DNA of 64,000 bases from Plantago ovata (taxonomy: Eukaryota > Streptophyta > Magnoliopsida > Lamiales > Plantaginaceae): positions 87,874,085 through 87,938,084 of the forward strand of contig CM051458.1 of assembly GCA_028274465.1 (NCBI GenBank), given 5' to 3'. A model generated the notes under the pieces. It was given only the letters and a program-made list of their open reading frames with translations, did no database searches and was not told where the DNA came from. The first letter of the stretch is position 1; every line of letters starts with the position of its first letter. Position numbers and translations under genes: made by a program. Of this stretch, positions 47,950-60,079 are shown piece after piece.

Positions 47950-48868
47950 GGTGCCGACGGTAGAGGTGGACGGATTTTGCTTGCTTCTGAATATGCTGCT
48001 AGCTAGGGTTTTATTAAGAAATTCAATTTGGGGTCAATATTTGACCTATCAGAAAATGGAAGGAAGGAAGCATGTGTTATGTTAAGTGGGCTATTATACT
48101 GTTACTGGGTTTCAGTTTCTTGGGCCGTAAACGAATCTATGAATTGTTGGCCCAATCGTAAAAGCCCAAAAGGGACGTATATACCGTATATATGTAGTAT
48201 TGACTCCTCTGTATACTTCGAAAAAAAATAACTCCTCTATATACGGTAGTGCTAATATCCATTTTCTTTCATTTCCTTTATTTTATTTTATTTTTATATT
48301 TTCAGTTATAAGCTAAGAAGCACGACGGATATGGATGCGGACACGGATACGCCGATACGCTAAAATTCCAAAAAGTAAAATACGGATACGTGACCGATCC
48401 GTTTAATTTTTTAATATTTTTAAATATATTTAGTATGTACATTATTTTAATTTTTAAAAATTTTAGCTAGTTGTTCTAATAAATACTAAAAAACAAATAA
48501 AAAAATAAATAACTAAATATTACTCTTTAGTTATCCATCACAAACCATGTCAAATGCTCAACAACATGGCTAAAGGGAGGGATACGTATCGAAGACGAAT
48601 CGGGTATCGAACTCGTATCGTTATGGATATTTGACAATTTTGAAGTATCGGTGCTTCCTAGGTTACAAGTTTAAATGTACCTGTGTTACAAAATTAAACT
48701 TTCTAATTCTTTCATCGATTTGAGTGTACCAATCTTATATTCCATTTGGCCTTAAATTATTTTTCCTGATAAAAAAATTATAAAAATATACTCCCCGTTC
48801 TAACAAAAATTACCTCTTTTAACTTTTTTTATGTCAATATTTTTTATTTTTACTACAAATAATTATTA
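47950..48868. other. Intergenic, no gene seen
   Basis: AT-rich spacer. Around 48320-48640 several diverged GATACG/CGTATC-rich phrases occur (GGATACGGATACGCCGATACG; TACGTATCG...GTATCG), which looks like a decayed dispersed repeat without definable ends. ACTCCCCGTTCTAACAAAAATTACC near 48790 could be the end of a MITE into which the element at 48869 inserted. Confidence 0.5.
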
Positions 48869-49149
48869 CGCCCTCTGTCCCATTACAATTTATCCAGTTT
48901 GACTTTATTCAGTGAACATCTTTTGAATGTGACCATAAATTACTCGTAAATCATATTGGTAAAATATTTAATGAAATTATATTATGAAAATATATATAGA
49001 CCTTAAATTTTCATAATATAGTTTTATTATACATTTCATTATTATAGTTTAAAAGTAATTTGTAGCCAAACTCAAACGTCGTTGACCGGAAAAAAAAATC
49101 AAAATTGATAAACTATATAAAATTAATAAATTATAGTGGAACCGAGGAA
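48869..49149. mobile_element. Stowaway-like MITE, family member 2
   Basis: A 281-bp element runs from CGCCCTCTGTCCCATTACAATTTATCC to GGAACCGAGGAA and is flanked by TA on both sides. Its interior (AATATTTAATGAAATTATATTATGAAAAT ... TTTTCATAATATAGTTTTATTA) is shared with the copies at 35497 and 53425. Confidence 0.75.
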
Positions 49150-51114
49150 TAAAATTATAATGAATAATTATTTAACAAAATAATAAATAATATTATGAAA
49201 TTTAAGTCAATTTTTGTCTTTTCTTTCCATCAAGTCAAAATTAGTTTAGTAAAATTCAACTGTAATTGAAACTCTTGTGGTCAAGTTCGTGTCACGTGGG
49301 GTCTCCCAATCCTAGTGAATTTGCATTTTGAGCCTTTTAAATTAGACTTTTACTATATATTTTTCATTAAATTAAAACTTTTCAACTTATATTTCTTATA
49401 TATTTAAATATTACTCTATGATTCTGAGAGGTGTTATATTACTTGTTCGGAGCATAAAGGGTTACAATACTATTGGCTTCAAAAGCCACTAGACTAGTAT
49501 GGTAAGGAAACAGATTAAACCTCGACAAGACCCTTTCTGCATATAATATATTGTCCTCCAAATTCGCCCTCTACCGGAATAGTTGGAACTTTTACGATTC
49601 GAATTGGGATGATGAATGATCCGGCGTACGTAGATAAGCAGGAAAAACAATAATAATCGTTGATTTCGCAAAATGCCAAAATTGACAAATTTTGAGAAAA
49701 CATCGTATATTTTGTTAATCGATCAAAATTGCAGAACAAAAATGTCTAAGAGTGTTTAAATAATACAAACCTAACTTGATGGAAATGAAATCAAATACGG
49801 AACAAGGTATAACAACTAGTATTAGTAAAAAAATAATAAATTGCCCAAAAGCTGATAAATTGAAAATTTGACTCAGAACACTGTATTTGTATGGAAAACA
49901 CTAAGAATTAGTCGAATTTGACACTATCGCAAATTTCCGGATGAGCCACTTTCAAAAAAACTTTGAAACCTCATCGAATTGCACTGCATCAATTAAGAGA
50001 AGTGTGGAAGTTCTTATGGAGATATTTTCTTGGAATTCAAAATTTAGATATTTATTGATTTAAGAGAACATTTCAAGGCATATATAATGAAAGAAACTTA
50101 CTCGAGGTATAGGTTTTTTTTTTTCTAATTCCAAATTTTGCACGGTAAAGTTGCCGTTCGAGTGCTGTAGAACAAGAGGCTTAGTGCATATAAATAGGGT
50201 ACACTTTGGCGGAATTTAAAGTTATGATTTATTTATTTATTTGTATAGAAAAGTTATGATTCTTACTCCATTCCTTCCAAAACTTCATGTGTTATTGATA
50301 TATCAATGTTTATAAAATAATTAAAAATAGAAAAGAATTCAAAAAAAGTATGTAAGGCTTATAAACTTCAACTTTTAAGTAATTATGCACGTAAAATCAT
50401 CCTTTATAATTTATTTCTAAACTATTATCAGTTTTTAATTATTTGTCAAAAATTATTGTCATAGTTAATAGTAAGTTTTAGAGAGAACGACGGAGTATGA
50501 AACTGAGAGACTAAGAGACTTAATGGCTCATTAACTGTAAATGGTCTTGGGTCCTCCACTGGCACTAACATACCAGAAACATTTACAAGTTCAATTAAGT
50601 TTGCTACAAATTATTTGACTTAAAAGGCACAAGAGCACAATTTGGTATTGACAAGATTGACATATATAACATGAGAAAAGTGATATATATGATCGGTACT
50701 AATTAGTAATGCATGCATGAGAAATATAATCATTCATGTGATATATAAAGAGTACGTCTAGGGACTCTGAATGCAAATGAAACATCACGAATTAAAGCAT
50801 GCAAGGCAATGGAAACAATGATACTGTTTGATAAGTAGTAAGCTTCAAATGCCACATGATATGTTATCTGCTAGCTAAAATATACCGGATATCAATTCAA
50901 AAAAGATGGGCATGCACCATGCCATGTTCACTACTACGTGCCTCTCACCAAAAATCCCCTCACGTAACCTGACTGTAGGCCCTTTCACCATTTATTTTGT
51001 GCTAGCTAGTAGCTACTCGATCCCTATTATCAATTTCGCCTGAGTATATAGTGGTTTCAAGTTTTATCATTCAGGAGGAGACTTGTGCATATATTATATA
51101 TCCTAGGTTTCTTT
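49150..51114. other. Intergenic with one further MITE candidate
   Basis: No gene was seen. A 230-bp element at 50266-50495 begins CTCCATTCCTTCC and ends CGACGGAG, flanked by TA on each side, and has partly self-complementary subterminal AT-rich sequence; it is probably another Stowaway-type MITE of a different family. The 60- to 74-codon antisense frames near 49.5-49.7 kb lack any domain. Confidence 0.5.
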
Positions 51115-51205
51115 TTCTTTTTTTTTTTTTTTCCTAAAAACGGCTAAACAAAAATTTTATTAAATAAAAAAGAGCATAAGTGATGCTCAAAACTAATTAC
51201 AAAGA
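51115..51205 (-). mobile_element. LINE 3' end
   Basis: On the minus strand, GAGCATCACTTATGCTC is followed by TTTAATAAAATTTTTGTTTAGCCGTTTTTAGG and a long A run (51115-51132 as T on the plus strand). The ending TTTAGCCGTT matches the LINE at 30307-30820. The 5' boundary and target-site duplication are unclear; the LINE may extend further right through the tandem-repeat region. Confidence 0.6.
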
Positions 51206-51214
51206 TAAGTTTAA

Positions 51215-51500
51215 CCAAAGAACACCTAAACCTCGACGAATCCAAGTTCGTCCCTCTGCAACCACCTAAATCTCGACGATTTCAAGTAACGCCCGTCAAC
51301 CACTTGAACCTCGACGATTCCATGTAATGTCCGTCAACCTAAACCTCGACGAATTCCAATTTATCCCTCAAAACCTAAATCTTGACGAATCCAAGTTCGT
51401 ATATATTCGTCTCTCAAAATCTAAACTTCGACGAAACCAAATTCATCCCTCAAACACCTTAACCACCTAAACCTCGACGAATCCAAGTGTGTCCCGTTAA
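51215..51500. repeat. Degenerate tandem repeat, CCTAAACCTCGACGAATCC
   Basis: About eight imperfect copies of a unit close to CCTAAACCTCGACGAATCC followed by AAGTTCGTCCCTCAACCA, with period roughly 35-50 bases. Spacing and sequence vary. No reading frame is maintained, so it is probably a non-coding satellite-like array. Confidence 0.7.
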
Positions 51501-51651
51501 CCTAACCCTCAAAATGGCATCCCAAAACTCCAATACCACAAAATAACCACAACCCTCGACCTCTTCACTACAGTTTCACATATCTCAAAACTCCAATACC
51601 TCAAAATGACAAATCCACGGTTTCACAACCAACTCAAGCTCCTCCCCAAAA

Positions 51652-52024
51652 TCAGTCTCGTCCACCATCCGTACTTCCACCTCCACCACCAGAGGCGGCC
51701 GCCATCAAGAAAACCCCCACCCATGCCACCATTGGCCTGAACGCCAAACACTCCCACCGGAACACCACAACCACAACCTTATGCACCTTCGCCACCTTGT
51801 ATGCCATTAACGTCACTTTCGCTGCCATACGAACCTTCACCGCCACCTTCGCCGCCGTGATACCGGTTACGGCCACCTTCACAGCTGTGCGAACCATTAC
51901 GGCCACCTTTGCCGCCGGGCGAACCGTTACGACTACCTTCGCCGCCGTACGAGTCGTTACCGCCTACTTCACCGTGATCTTTTCCACTTCCACTTTCACC
52001 TATACTAGTTCAAATTTCATTAGC
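51652..52024 (-). pseudogene. Glycine-rich protein coding relic
   Basis: On the minus strand one frame from about 52010 to 51795 encodes YGGEGSRNGSPGGKGGRNGS followed by similar GGEGG and GGRN repeats, then a stop at about 51780. A shifted frame then gives MAAASGGGGGSTDGGRD. The DNA is markedly GC-richer than its surroundings. No ATG with a signal peptide was found; an AG at the left edge of the exon could be a splice acceptor. It may be a fragment of a cell-wall-type glycine-rich protein gene. The apparent 84-codon Ala/Val frame is an alternative reading of the same repeat. Confidence 0.4.
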
Positions 52025-52048
52025 TGAAAAATTGTTAAGTTGTTAGCT

Positions 52049-52186
52049 TTTTTTTGAAACGGCCAAATAACTTTCATATATAAAAGCGTTCAAAAGATAC
52101 AAACAAGGTGCATAAGAGATGCACAAATGCTCTAAACCAAGCGAAACGGCCTAGAAAGAAAGTAACAAGGGTAAGACTCCAAAACC
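52049..52186 (-). mobile_element. Severely 5'-truncated LINE with 15-bp TSD
   Basis: A 138-bp minus-oriented piece ends in TTTGGCCGTTTC and an A run, flanked by exact GTTAAGTTGTTAGCT copies at 52034-52048 and 52187-52201. It carries GTGCATCTCTTATGCACC, shared with the LINE at 30307-30820. The exact duplication implies a recent insertion. Confidence 0.85.
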
Positions 52187-52201
52187 GTTAAGTTGTTAGC
52201 T

Positions 52202-53424
52202 AAGTTTCAACACTCTTCCATCATATGTTTTGCAAGCTAATTCATTATGACAGGAGTCGGGTTAGTTACATGCATCAAGTAGCATAGATCATCGATCCAT
52301 TAACATTCATCATCAACCTATCAATTCGTATTATTCCTTCGGCAGATTCAGCCATAAACACTCTTTAAATTCTCTGGGAATAACAGAGTAGTCATTGTTA
52401 ACGATATTTTCAATATAATCTGTGTGATTGTTCCTGTTTGGACTTTATATGTGCATGTATTTTCTGCGATTTTATCGTCGAGCTGGTCATTAATTACGCG
52501 ATTTTGATGAGCTTGAAGCCTCGAATCACAACATATAGTGAAAGCAAGTCAGAGCTCATCTCACGTCCAAACATTTTTGGATATATCACTTATCATAATG
52601 TAACGTCGAGATGTAAAATGTAATCCGAATGAATAAAATTATTGGCAATGAAATTTAAAAATAGTATGATATAGCTAGTATGCTAATGGACAAAGTAAAA
52701 GTCTATGATAATCCTATGTAAGGGCAAACTTGATGAAGATCCAAAGACCTTAGTTGTGGTCCCATGATATATCTATTGTAAAGACCAAACACAATGCATG
52801 TATTGTAAGAGAGGAGCAATTGGAGATGGACTATACACTTTCTAGTTCACCAAAACAAGGGCAACTGCATGTGCAATATAATTTGCCTTGCGTCAATTTC
52901 TTTGCTCCACATCGACCTGCATGGCTTGCATCATGCTTTCAAGTTGCAAATGCTATATATTTTACTATGGTTTTCTTCACTTGTCAAGTATACATGAACC
53001 GCACGATAATAAGACCACTACAATGACTTGGTTTGTGCATAGCGTACGATTAATTTGCTACGTAGATTGGTGAAAATTAGGGCAATACACTACGTGCTGG
53101 TTTGATCGTGTGGTTATTTCAATTTCATATTTGTAATGTTTTGTGTTTGCGAAAGAATATCGATTGAACAATTAAGCGATCGAGATATCCAAATTAATTA
53201 CTAAAATTCACGGACGCTTACATGAGAGATGAAGAATTTCTACTACTACTACTTCACATGTAAGAGTTGGTGATCATTTGGACCACAATTGAATAGTGTC
53301 AAGTTGATCCTATTATCATCTGAAAATACGGTTATTTGTTGAATTACTTGCCATCTTCTGAAACGTAACAGATGAAGAAAAGAATAGTACTCTTGCTATG
53401 AGTCAATGGTTCATATGTCTTCTA
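52202..53424. other. Intergenic, no gene seen
   Basis: AT-rich. The frames at 52438-52623 and 52754-53073 have no recognisable domain and no supporting context. Nothing else is supported. Confidence 0.5.
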
Positions 53425-53674
53425 CTCCATCTTTGAAATTATCAATTTTGACTTTTTTTATTCAACAGTTCTCAACTTTGATCTAGGATTAGTCTTAAAC
53501 TATAATTATTAAATATTTAATAAAATTATATTATGAAAATTGAGGTTCTATATTTTCATAATATCATTTCATCAAATGATTTATCATTATAATTTAAGAG
53601 TAATTGGGAGTCAAAGTTAAAAACTGTTGACCGAAAAAAGTCAAAATGGATAAATTAAAGTGGGACAGAGGGAG
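53425..53674. mobile_element. Stowaway-like MITE, family member 3
   Basis: 250 bp from CTCCATCTTTGAAATTATC to AAAGTGGGACAGAGGGAG, flanked by TA on both sides. The interior TTTAATAAAATTATATTATGAAAAT and ATTTTCATAATATCATTTCATC match the copies at 35497 and 48869. The right terminus is the best-preserved canonical Stowaway end of the three. Confidence 0.8.
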
Positions 53675-54588
53675 TATGTAATAATTAACGAATGATTACC
53701 TTTTTTTTTAATGAATTACAGTCCCCTTCAAATATTCAATTGGTTGTTGAATCCATCCACATATATAATTCCGCCTTAGGTTAATCTTTAATTTTACATT
53801 TTCCTTTTTGCGCTCTTTAAATCACCATGTAAGAGAGATTATATTACTGGGTGACAAAACTAGGTACTGTCTTTTAGAGGTAATTTAAGCACTTTTTAGG
53901 TCGCTTTATCAATGATTGAGATACATTAATTATTATTATTCTTAATATTTTCAATTTCAATTCTTGGAAAGTAAATACTAAGTACATCTTAATACTATCA
54001 CCTTCCAGGAACATTCCATGGGGAGATAAATTATGAGCTGCATAACTTATTATGCACTGTCGCTCATTAGGTTACAGGGTCGGGGTATGAGGGGTATATG
54101 AGGGTTAGACAAATGCAGGCTAGAAAAATGCATTACTACACTTTGATATTTACAGGGTTGGGGTATGTCTAACCCGCCGAGGCTCTGTTTGTCTTTTAAA
54201 AATTAAAAACGTTTAAGGCCACCAAATAATGTAAAATTATATTCTAATAGCATTACTATTAGGTAAATAAATAAGCATACAAGAAAAATCAAGTAAGATA
54301 TATAGTCCAATACTAATACTCCATTATTACAACATCAAACTGAATTTTACACTATAAACATCTTTTTCTTATAAATGAGATATTATATAACTTAATTAAC
54401 TAAATAATAAAAGTAGTTCCATGTCACTGTCAGTAATGTCTTCAACAAATAATCTGAAGATCATCCAACGAATAATAATAATGATAATAATAATTACTAT
54501 AACTAATTCCAACATAAGTAAAAATCAAACAATGCTTAGCTTGATCGATCATAACAGTCTTCTCCAAATTCTTGAATCTTGATGATGA
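53675..54588. other. ERF014 3' flank, no further gene seen
   Basis: AT-rich. A local inverted repeat, GGGTTAGACA near 54103 and TGTCTAACCC near 54165, with GGGGTATGAGGGGTATATGAGGG between, may be a small decayed transposon. AATAATAATAATGATAATAATAATTA lies near 54472-54498. Confidence 0.5.
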
Positions 54589-55263
54589 TCAACAAAAGCT
54601 CCATAAACGAATATCTCCATCTTCACAAGCATCCTCAACCATCATTGGATCATAAAAAGCGCCATTACTCACCATCATGTCATTGTACTTCGGGGAATCG
54701 AAGTTGTACCACGATGCCATGCTATGCTCATCAAACTGTACCACATAATCCCCGTCCGACTGCATTGCCGCTAGCGAGATAAGGTCATCGTCGATACTCG
54801 AAACCGGAGACGAGGACGAGGCCGTGGGCGAGTAGTTAGACGCATATGTAATAGTAGGACTACTACTATAGACCGGTGATTCTGGAGTGAACAAGTTTTT
54901 CGCGTTCTGGAGGAAATTACTATCATGGGCAGCTAATGCAGCAAGTTTCTGAATGGATTTAGGGGACATGAGGGTATTCTTGTCAATTTGGTTAAGGTAC
55001 TGGAGTGAAGAATTTGGGAGTGGAAAGTTGAGGTTTGCAGATGAGCCTTTGAGGCAGAGTAGTGCAGCATCATAAGCTCTGGCAGCAGCTTCTGGAGTGG
55101 AATAAGAACCTAACCAAATTCTTGTCTTTTGGTTTGGTGCTCTTATTTCAGATACATATGATCCCCATGACCTCATCCTCACTCCCTTGTACTTGTTCTT
55201 TTTGCACTGTGATCGGCCCGAATCAACGTTCATTGTCTGGTTCTTGTTCTCTGTTTTCACCAT
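54589..55263 (-). CDS. ERF014: AP2/ERF transcription factor, DREB A-5 type (ERF014-like)
   Basis: An intronless, intact frame of 224 codons. One AP2 domain covers about residues 25-81, with [39 protein letters not shown] and [14 protein letters not shown]; it binds GCC/DRE-type DNA. Trp33, Val37 and the two Arg of GVRMRSW are the expected contact residues. [14 protein letters not shown] segment follows, then a Ser-rich acidic region, and the protein ends DIRLWSFC, very close to the LWSF ending of Arabidopsis ERF014 (At1g44830). The position of the ProXp-like gene about 12 kb away matches the neighbouring Arabidopsis locus. A TATA box lies 137 bases upstream of the start. The acidic C-terminus suggests activation, but this is inference. 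A close ERF012/ERF013-type paralogue is the alternative. Confidence 0.88.
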   Translation of the reverse strand: MVKTENKNQTMNVDSGRSQCKKNKYKGVRMRSWGSYVSEIRAPNQKTRIWLGSYSTPEAAARAYDAALLCLKGSSANLNFPLPNSSLQYLNQIDKNTLMSPKSIQKLAALAAHDSNFLQNAKNLFTPESPVYSSSPTITYASNYSPTASSSSPVSSIDDDLISLAAMQSDGDYVVQFDEHSMASWYNFDSPKYNDMMVSNGAFYDPMMVEDACEDGDIRLWSFC

Positions 55264-55399
55264 TGTGAATGAGCTAGTAAGAGTTGAAAAATATAGTAGT
55301 AGTGTTTGTTATTTGTAGTTGAAATGCTCTGCTTTAGGGACTCTGTTTTAATGGGGGTGATAGATAGATAGTGAGGTGGAATAGATTGGGTTGGGTTGC

Positions 55400-55407
55400 T
55401 ATTTATA
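55400..55407 (-). promoter_or_regulatory. TATA box of the ERF014-like gene
   Basis: On the minus strand CTCTCCTATAAATAGCAACCC contains TATAAATA, which would place the transcription start about 30 bases downstream and leave a leader of roughly 100 bases. The assignment rests on motif and position. Confidence 0.7.
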
Positions 55408-58400
55408 GGAGAGATTTGAGATAATTGGTTGAGTCAAAGAATAGTAATGTTCACATACTGTGTAAGGTAAGGCAAGGTGCATTGAAATGGAAGCCAGATA
55501 TCAATCTTACAGTTTTTGTTTTCAGCTGATAATATTAGTATATGCTACCCATCATTTGCTATACTTCCCCTTAACAGTGCTTCACATTAAATTGACTTGG
55601 ATTTATCTCTGTCAGTTCTAGAAAATTTTTATATTTAAACTGTTGTTTTCAGTTACCTTTGGTCACACTTGGCCCATAGATATACTCTTTTTTTATATAT
55701 ATATATATATATTACCTAAATCTACTACGTACCACTTGATCCAACAATCGTTGGTAGATTATCTATTATCATTAACCTTATTGGATCAAACTGGCTTTAA
55801 CTTAGAACCACTATAGTGAATTGAACTGGATGAAATTGGACTTAATGACACTGAATCAAGTTGAATTATATTGAATTGAACTTATTTGTATTATAGAAAA
55901 CAGCTAAGGAAATTTAAACGAAAATAAATTCAGCTGAAATTAATAAGTTTTCTTACTGACAAAGGAAACACTCACTAAGTGGATATATGCAATGCATAAG
56001 GAACAACTCATGACAAAGTTGAAGATTTTCTGCATAGATATTTGTGTTTTAGATTATTTATTAGTTAAGAAAACAAAAACATTTAAAAACTATTCTTTTC
56101 ATCCGAACATAACTTAACATAATTTAATGAAGCTGAATCGAATTCAATTTGTTTGTAATGTATAAAAGATAACTAAGTAAATCTAAACATAACTGAATTC
56201 AATAAATCTAAATAGAATTGAACTGAATTGAACGAAATTGAAATTAATGAGTTTTCAGACAAAAATAATAGGGACTTAGCTATCTATCAAGACTGAAAAG
56301 TTCAAACACATGAACCATATTGTGACACAATCATAAGATATATAACAAACAAACACGAACCGCGAGAATTGAGTTCCAAAAATTTCAAAGGGGCCATCAA
56401 TTTTTGTACAGAAAAAGAGGCAGAATTTTGGGGTGGGCTAACATTAAAATTAAATCAAGACCACCAAAACTATTTTAAGTAACAAATAAGTTGCTATCAG
56501 GTTATAAAAAAAAATCATTTATAGATAAATTGAACTTTAGACCCAAAAGAAAAAGAAAAGGTTCCCTTTATCACTGATTGATATGAGTTCTTGACTTATA
56601 AGTTCTATAGTATTACTTGATCCCTAGTATCAAATGAGACATATATGGTCAGTCCCTCACATGGTTCACCTAGTATATTAATGAAGCATATGTATTTGCT
56701 CTCTATAAAATAAAATTGCATTTTCCTCATAATTAATTAATTAATATCATCACTTCACTATTTTATACTACTAGTAATGTAGAATTAATAATAATAGTGC
56801 CATGAATCATGATAGAAAGCGATACGTAGGATACCAAAATATATTATGGGGAAGGGCAACTTCGAGGATATTGTGGGCTTATGATGTGAGCATGTATACT
56901 CATAATAATTCCATACATTAACCAAAATATTCATTCAACCTTTTAATCTTTTAAATTTAAAAATAATATAATTATAAGTATACTATTATTCTAAGGACGA
57001 CGCAATAGAAACCGTACTGAAGTAGTGATGTTATAAATAGTAAAGATGAGAGAAACAAAAACAGCTGGAGCTAATCTGTCATGCACGAATGCGAATTGAT
57101 GCAAATAAATTCAAAGTGAAACCCCTCAAAACGCGTTTTTACAGTCACCCAACCCCAACACACGTCTTTGTCTAAACCTCATTTTCATCCATACTTTGCC
57201 TCTCCTCTTCACTTCACTTCCATTACTTCCCATTATCTTATAAACATGATTCAATGTACATTTTTTCCTCCCCATTATTCGTTCGGAACTTCGGATATCA
57301 TTATTGGAATAGTTCATAATGTCATATATACAACTCAAACTTAGATCAATATTTACTTCATTAAACAAAAATCCAACCATTTCTCAATTCAATTTTCATA
57401 ACTTTCATTTAACAACGAATAATTTAGTCGACTAATTAAGAAAAATAAGTGACACTCTATTAGTCATAAGTTCAAATATTTGGAAAGGTAAACTCGATGT
57501 CTATCTCAATGCTTCCACCAACTCGATGGGCAGTAAGTATTGTTTGTAACTTGTGTTAATGTATTGGGAAATTTAGGATCACTCACACAACTTAAAAATT
57601 ATACAACTCAATTGTAAGCCAAGTTTATGGAGATAAATCTTCCACTAAAAGGAAAGGCAGGGAGGGAGAATAACTGGTTTGTTAGTAGTGTGGTAGCTAG
57701 GCTCACAAGTTTTTTTTTTAACTTAAGATAAAAGATTTTACTTGGTGATTTAACTTATCAACTAGGATGGTACACAAATTAATGCATCCCGACACAGTAT
57801 CACACGATGTATCACATTAGTTTTGTCCAGATTTATAAAATTTTGCAACCAACAAGAGAAGGGTCTCATTCTTGTAAAATAGAAAAACCTAGTCGATATA
57901 TTTGGTGAGGAGATTATATGAAACACGTACGCGTTAATAATATGTGCTTTCATTGTTTGCCGAAATATATACCATTGAGCATTGAGTTGTACTTGTACTA
58001 GGTTGATAAGTGAAATCACCATGAATGGGCTGATTTGTTTGAGTGGATGAGTTCGACTTTGTTTGATTCGACTGGAAAAAAAATTAAACTGAAATCTTAA
58101 ATATTAAATTCAAATAAGTAAATTTGTATTTCACTTTAAGTCTTTAACTAAACATAAACTTATTTCTTTAAGGTTTAAGGTTTCTTAAAACATAAACTTA
58201 TTTCTTCAATTCTCAAATATTCTTTCATTTCCTTTTCCGGAACAATGTGATGCGATTGTGGTTTACTATCTGCTACCACGTACTGCAAGAAATTTTAGCC
58301 TTCGGCTTTTAAAATAGAAAGCTAATTAATTGCACACAAACGATAAAATGCCTCGTACCGAAACAAACAAGAAGGAACCTCAGATTTACTACTTTCCAAC

Positions 58401-59554
58401 TGATACTTCATCAGCCAATCATAGTGTTTAATTTTGATACCTAGTACCCACACCGTCAAAAGTAGCCTTGAAAATGTTCCAAAAACAAAAACTAAAAGAG
58501 TAGCGTCCTTAGAAAAGGAAATCATTGACAATCTTTAGAATTCGATGGAAACTTGAAAGGTAGAGAAGTAGACCCCTCAATACTAAATCACTCTCTTAAT
58601 TATATTAAGTTGGAATGTTCCATGAAATTTAATTCAAAATGGATACATGCACCTAAACTTGAAATGAAGTAGGGTTTTTAACGAGTTAATAATCTTTTTT
58701 CGTTAGACTGTCAATCGAGATCAAACATTCGCTACTAGAAATAAATTGAGTGGTCAGATATAGATTCTTAAATTCATGCGTATTCATTAAATTCATAGGG
58801 TGTTCATAGCTAGCCAACGTAGCCAAACTACCTTGTTCGGCGTAGTGATGACCTTAGAGACCACTTCCTTTGGACTAGCTAGCCGGTTGAGAGTGTATAC
58901 AAGTGATCAGGATAAATCGACTCAACCTACACTGCGAAGGTTGCATCGACACTAAGCTCATGCTTTAAGCTCGAGCCATGTGCTACAACAAGCCAAAAAC
59001 GGAGATACGGGTCAACCACCACCCCCAAATATTTAGATTTTTTTTATTATTAGGTGTCTTTATGAAAATTTCACTTTTTTCCATCGATTTTCTTTTAATA
59101 ATGTACTTACTCGGTTAACTTACCTCTAAGATATGCATAATAGTTAATAACATATACACACCGCCAAAGTTGTATTAAATTTTATAAGGTCATATGCCAA
59201 AACCTTGAATTGAACCATACATCAAAAAAATGGGAACAAAATGATACGGTCAACGTCAAGTGTGAATTTCGTACAAATTCTAATTCGATATTCGTATTAT
59301 TTTCTTATTCAAGATTATTACAAAGTTCTAATTCGATATCTGTATTGTGTTCAACTATTCGGTAGATTACTGTATAAAATCGATCTCCCAAAAATTGTAG
59401 GCCCCGCACGTGTAACTATACCGCATGGGCTCAAAATTGACTTGTACACCGCCACCTGTTTTCAAATCCTGATTCAGCCAATTAACTACTCATAATTACA
59501 TCATAATTGTTGAAAACACGAATCTTATGCAAGGCGATAAGTTTTTGAGGTGCG
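55408..59554. other. Intergenic, no gene seen
   Basis: About 4.1 kb of AT-rich DNA. A TA microsatellite lies near 55695-55713. Around 55800-56260 many GAATTGAACT/TGAATTGAA phrases recur (for example TGAACTGGATGAAATTGGACTTAATG), a diverged simple-type repeat. The 84- to 89-codon antisense frames at 57.1-58.0 kb have no domain. Confidence 0.55.
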
Positions 59555-59568
59555 AAATTATGAATTTT

Positions 59569-60065
59569 GAGGCGTGGCAGCCACCGCCGATAGGAGTGTA
59601 TAAGATTAACTACGATGCGTCCTTGAAGAGGGGTTTCGGTGGAGTTAGCGCGGGAGTTGTGGTGCGGGATTGTATAGGAACGGTTTTGGCTTGGGGCAAA
59701 TTTGCTCTACCGTTGCTTAATGTACCAGAAGTTGTTGAAGCTTATGCGGCGCGGGCGGCAGCGACATTGGGGCGCAATATGGCCTGCAACATGTGATTTT
59801 GGAGGGAGATTGTTACACCTTGGTGCGGCAGTTACAGTCCAGTGCTCCTTCCTTGTCGGCCTGCGGGCATTTGGTTTATGAAGTTCAGCAAATTGCGCTT
59901 TCCTCCCAGTCCGTAAGTTATCAATTTGTTAGAAGGCAGTGTAACCAGGTTGCTCATTTGCTTGCGCAGAATGTAAGTCAGGATAGTTTTGGACATGTAC
60001 TTCCTTTCCAAAGCCCTGATGTATTATGATGGTATTAATATATTGATGATTTCATTCTAAAAAAA
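59569..60065 (+). mobile_element. 5'-truncated LINE retaining an RNase H domain, with TSD
   Basis: A 497-bp insertion ends in an A run and is flanked by exact AAATTATGAATTTT copies at 59555-59568 and 60066-60079. It encodes the RNase H module typical of the C-terminus of plant LINE ORF2: INYDASLKRGFGGV with the catalytic Asp, VVEAYAARAAA with the Glu, and VILEGDCYTLVRQL with the second Asp, then a C-terminal FVRRQCNQVAHLLAQ. A one-base shift near 59765-59790 splits it into two frames. There is no start of its own and no reverse transcriptase remains. An RNase H-like cellular gene is the alternative, but the duplication and A tail argue for retrotransposition. Confidence 0.88.
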
Positions 60066-60079
60066 AAATTATGAATTTT

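Noticed and set aside
57126..58022. Minus-strand ORFs of 84 and 86 codons
   Set aside because: No domain, no splice context and AT-rich composition; treated as chance.
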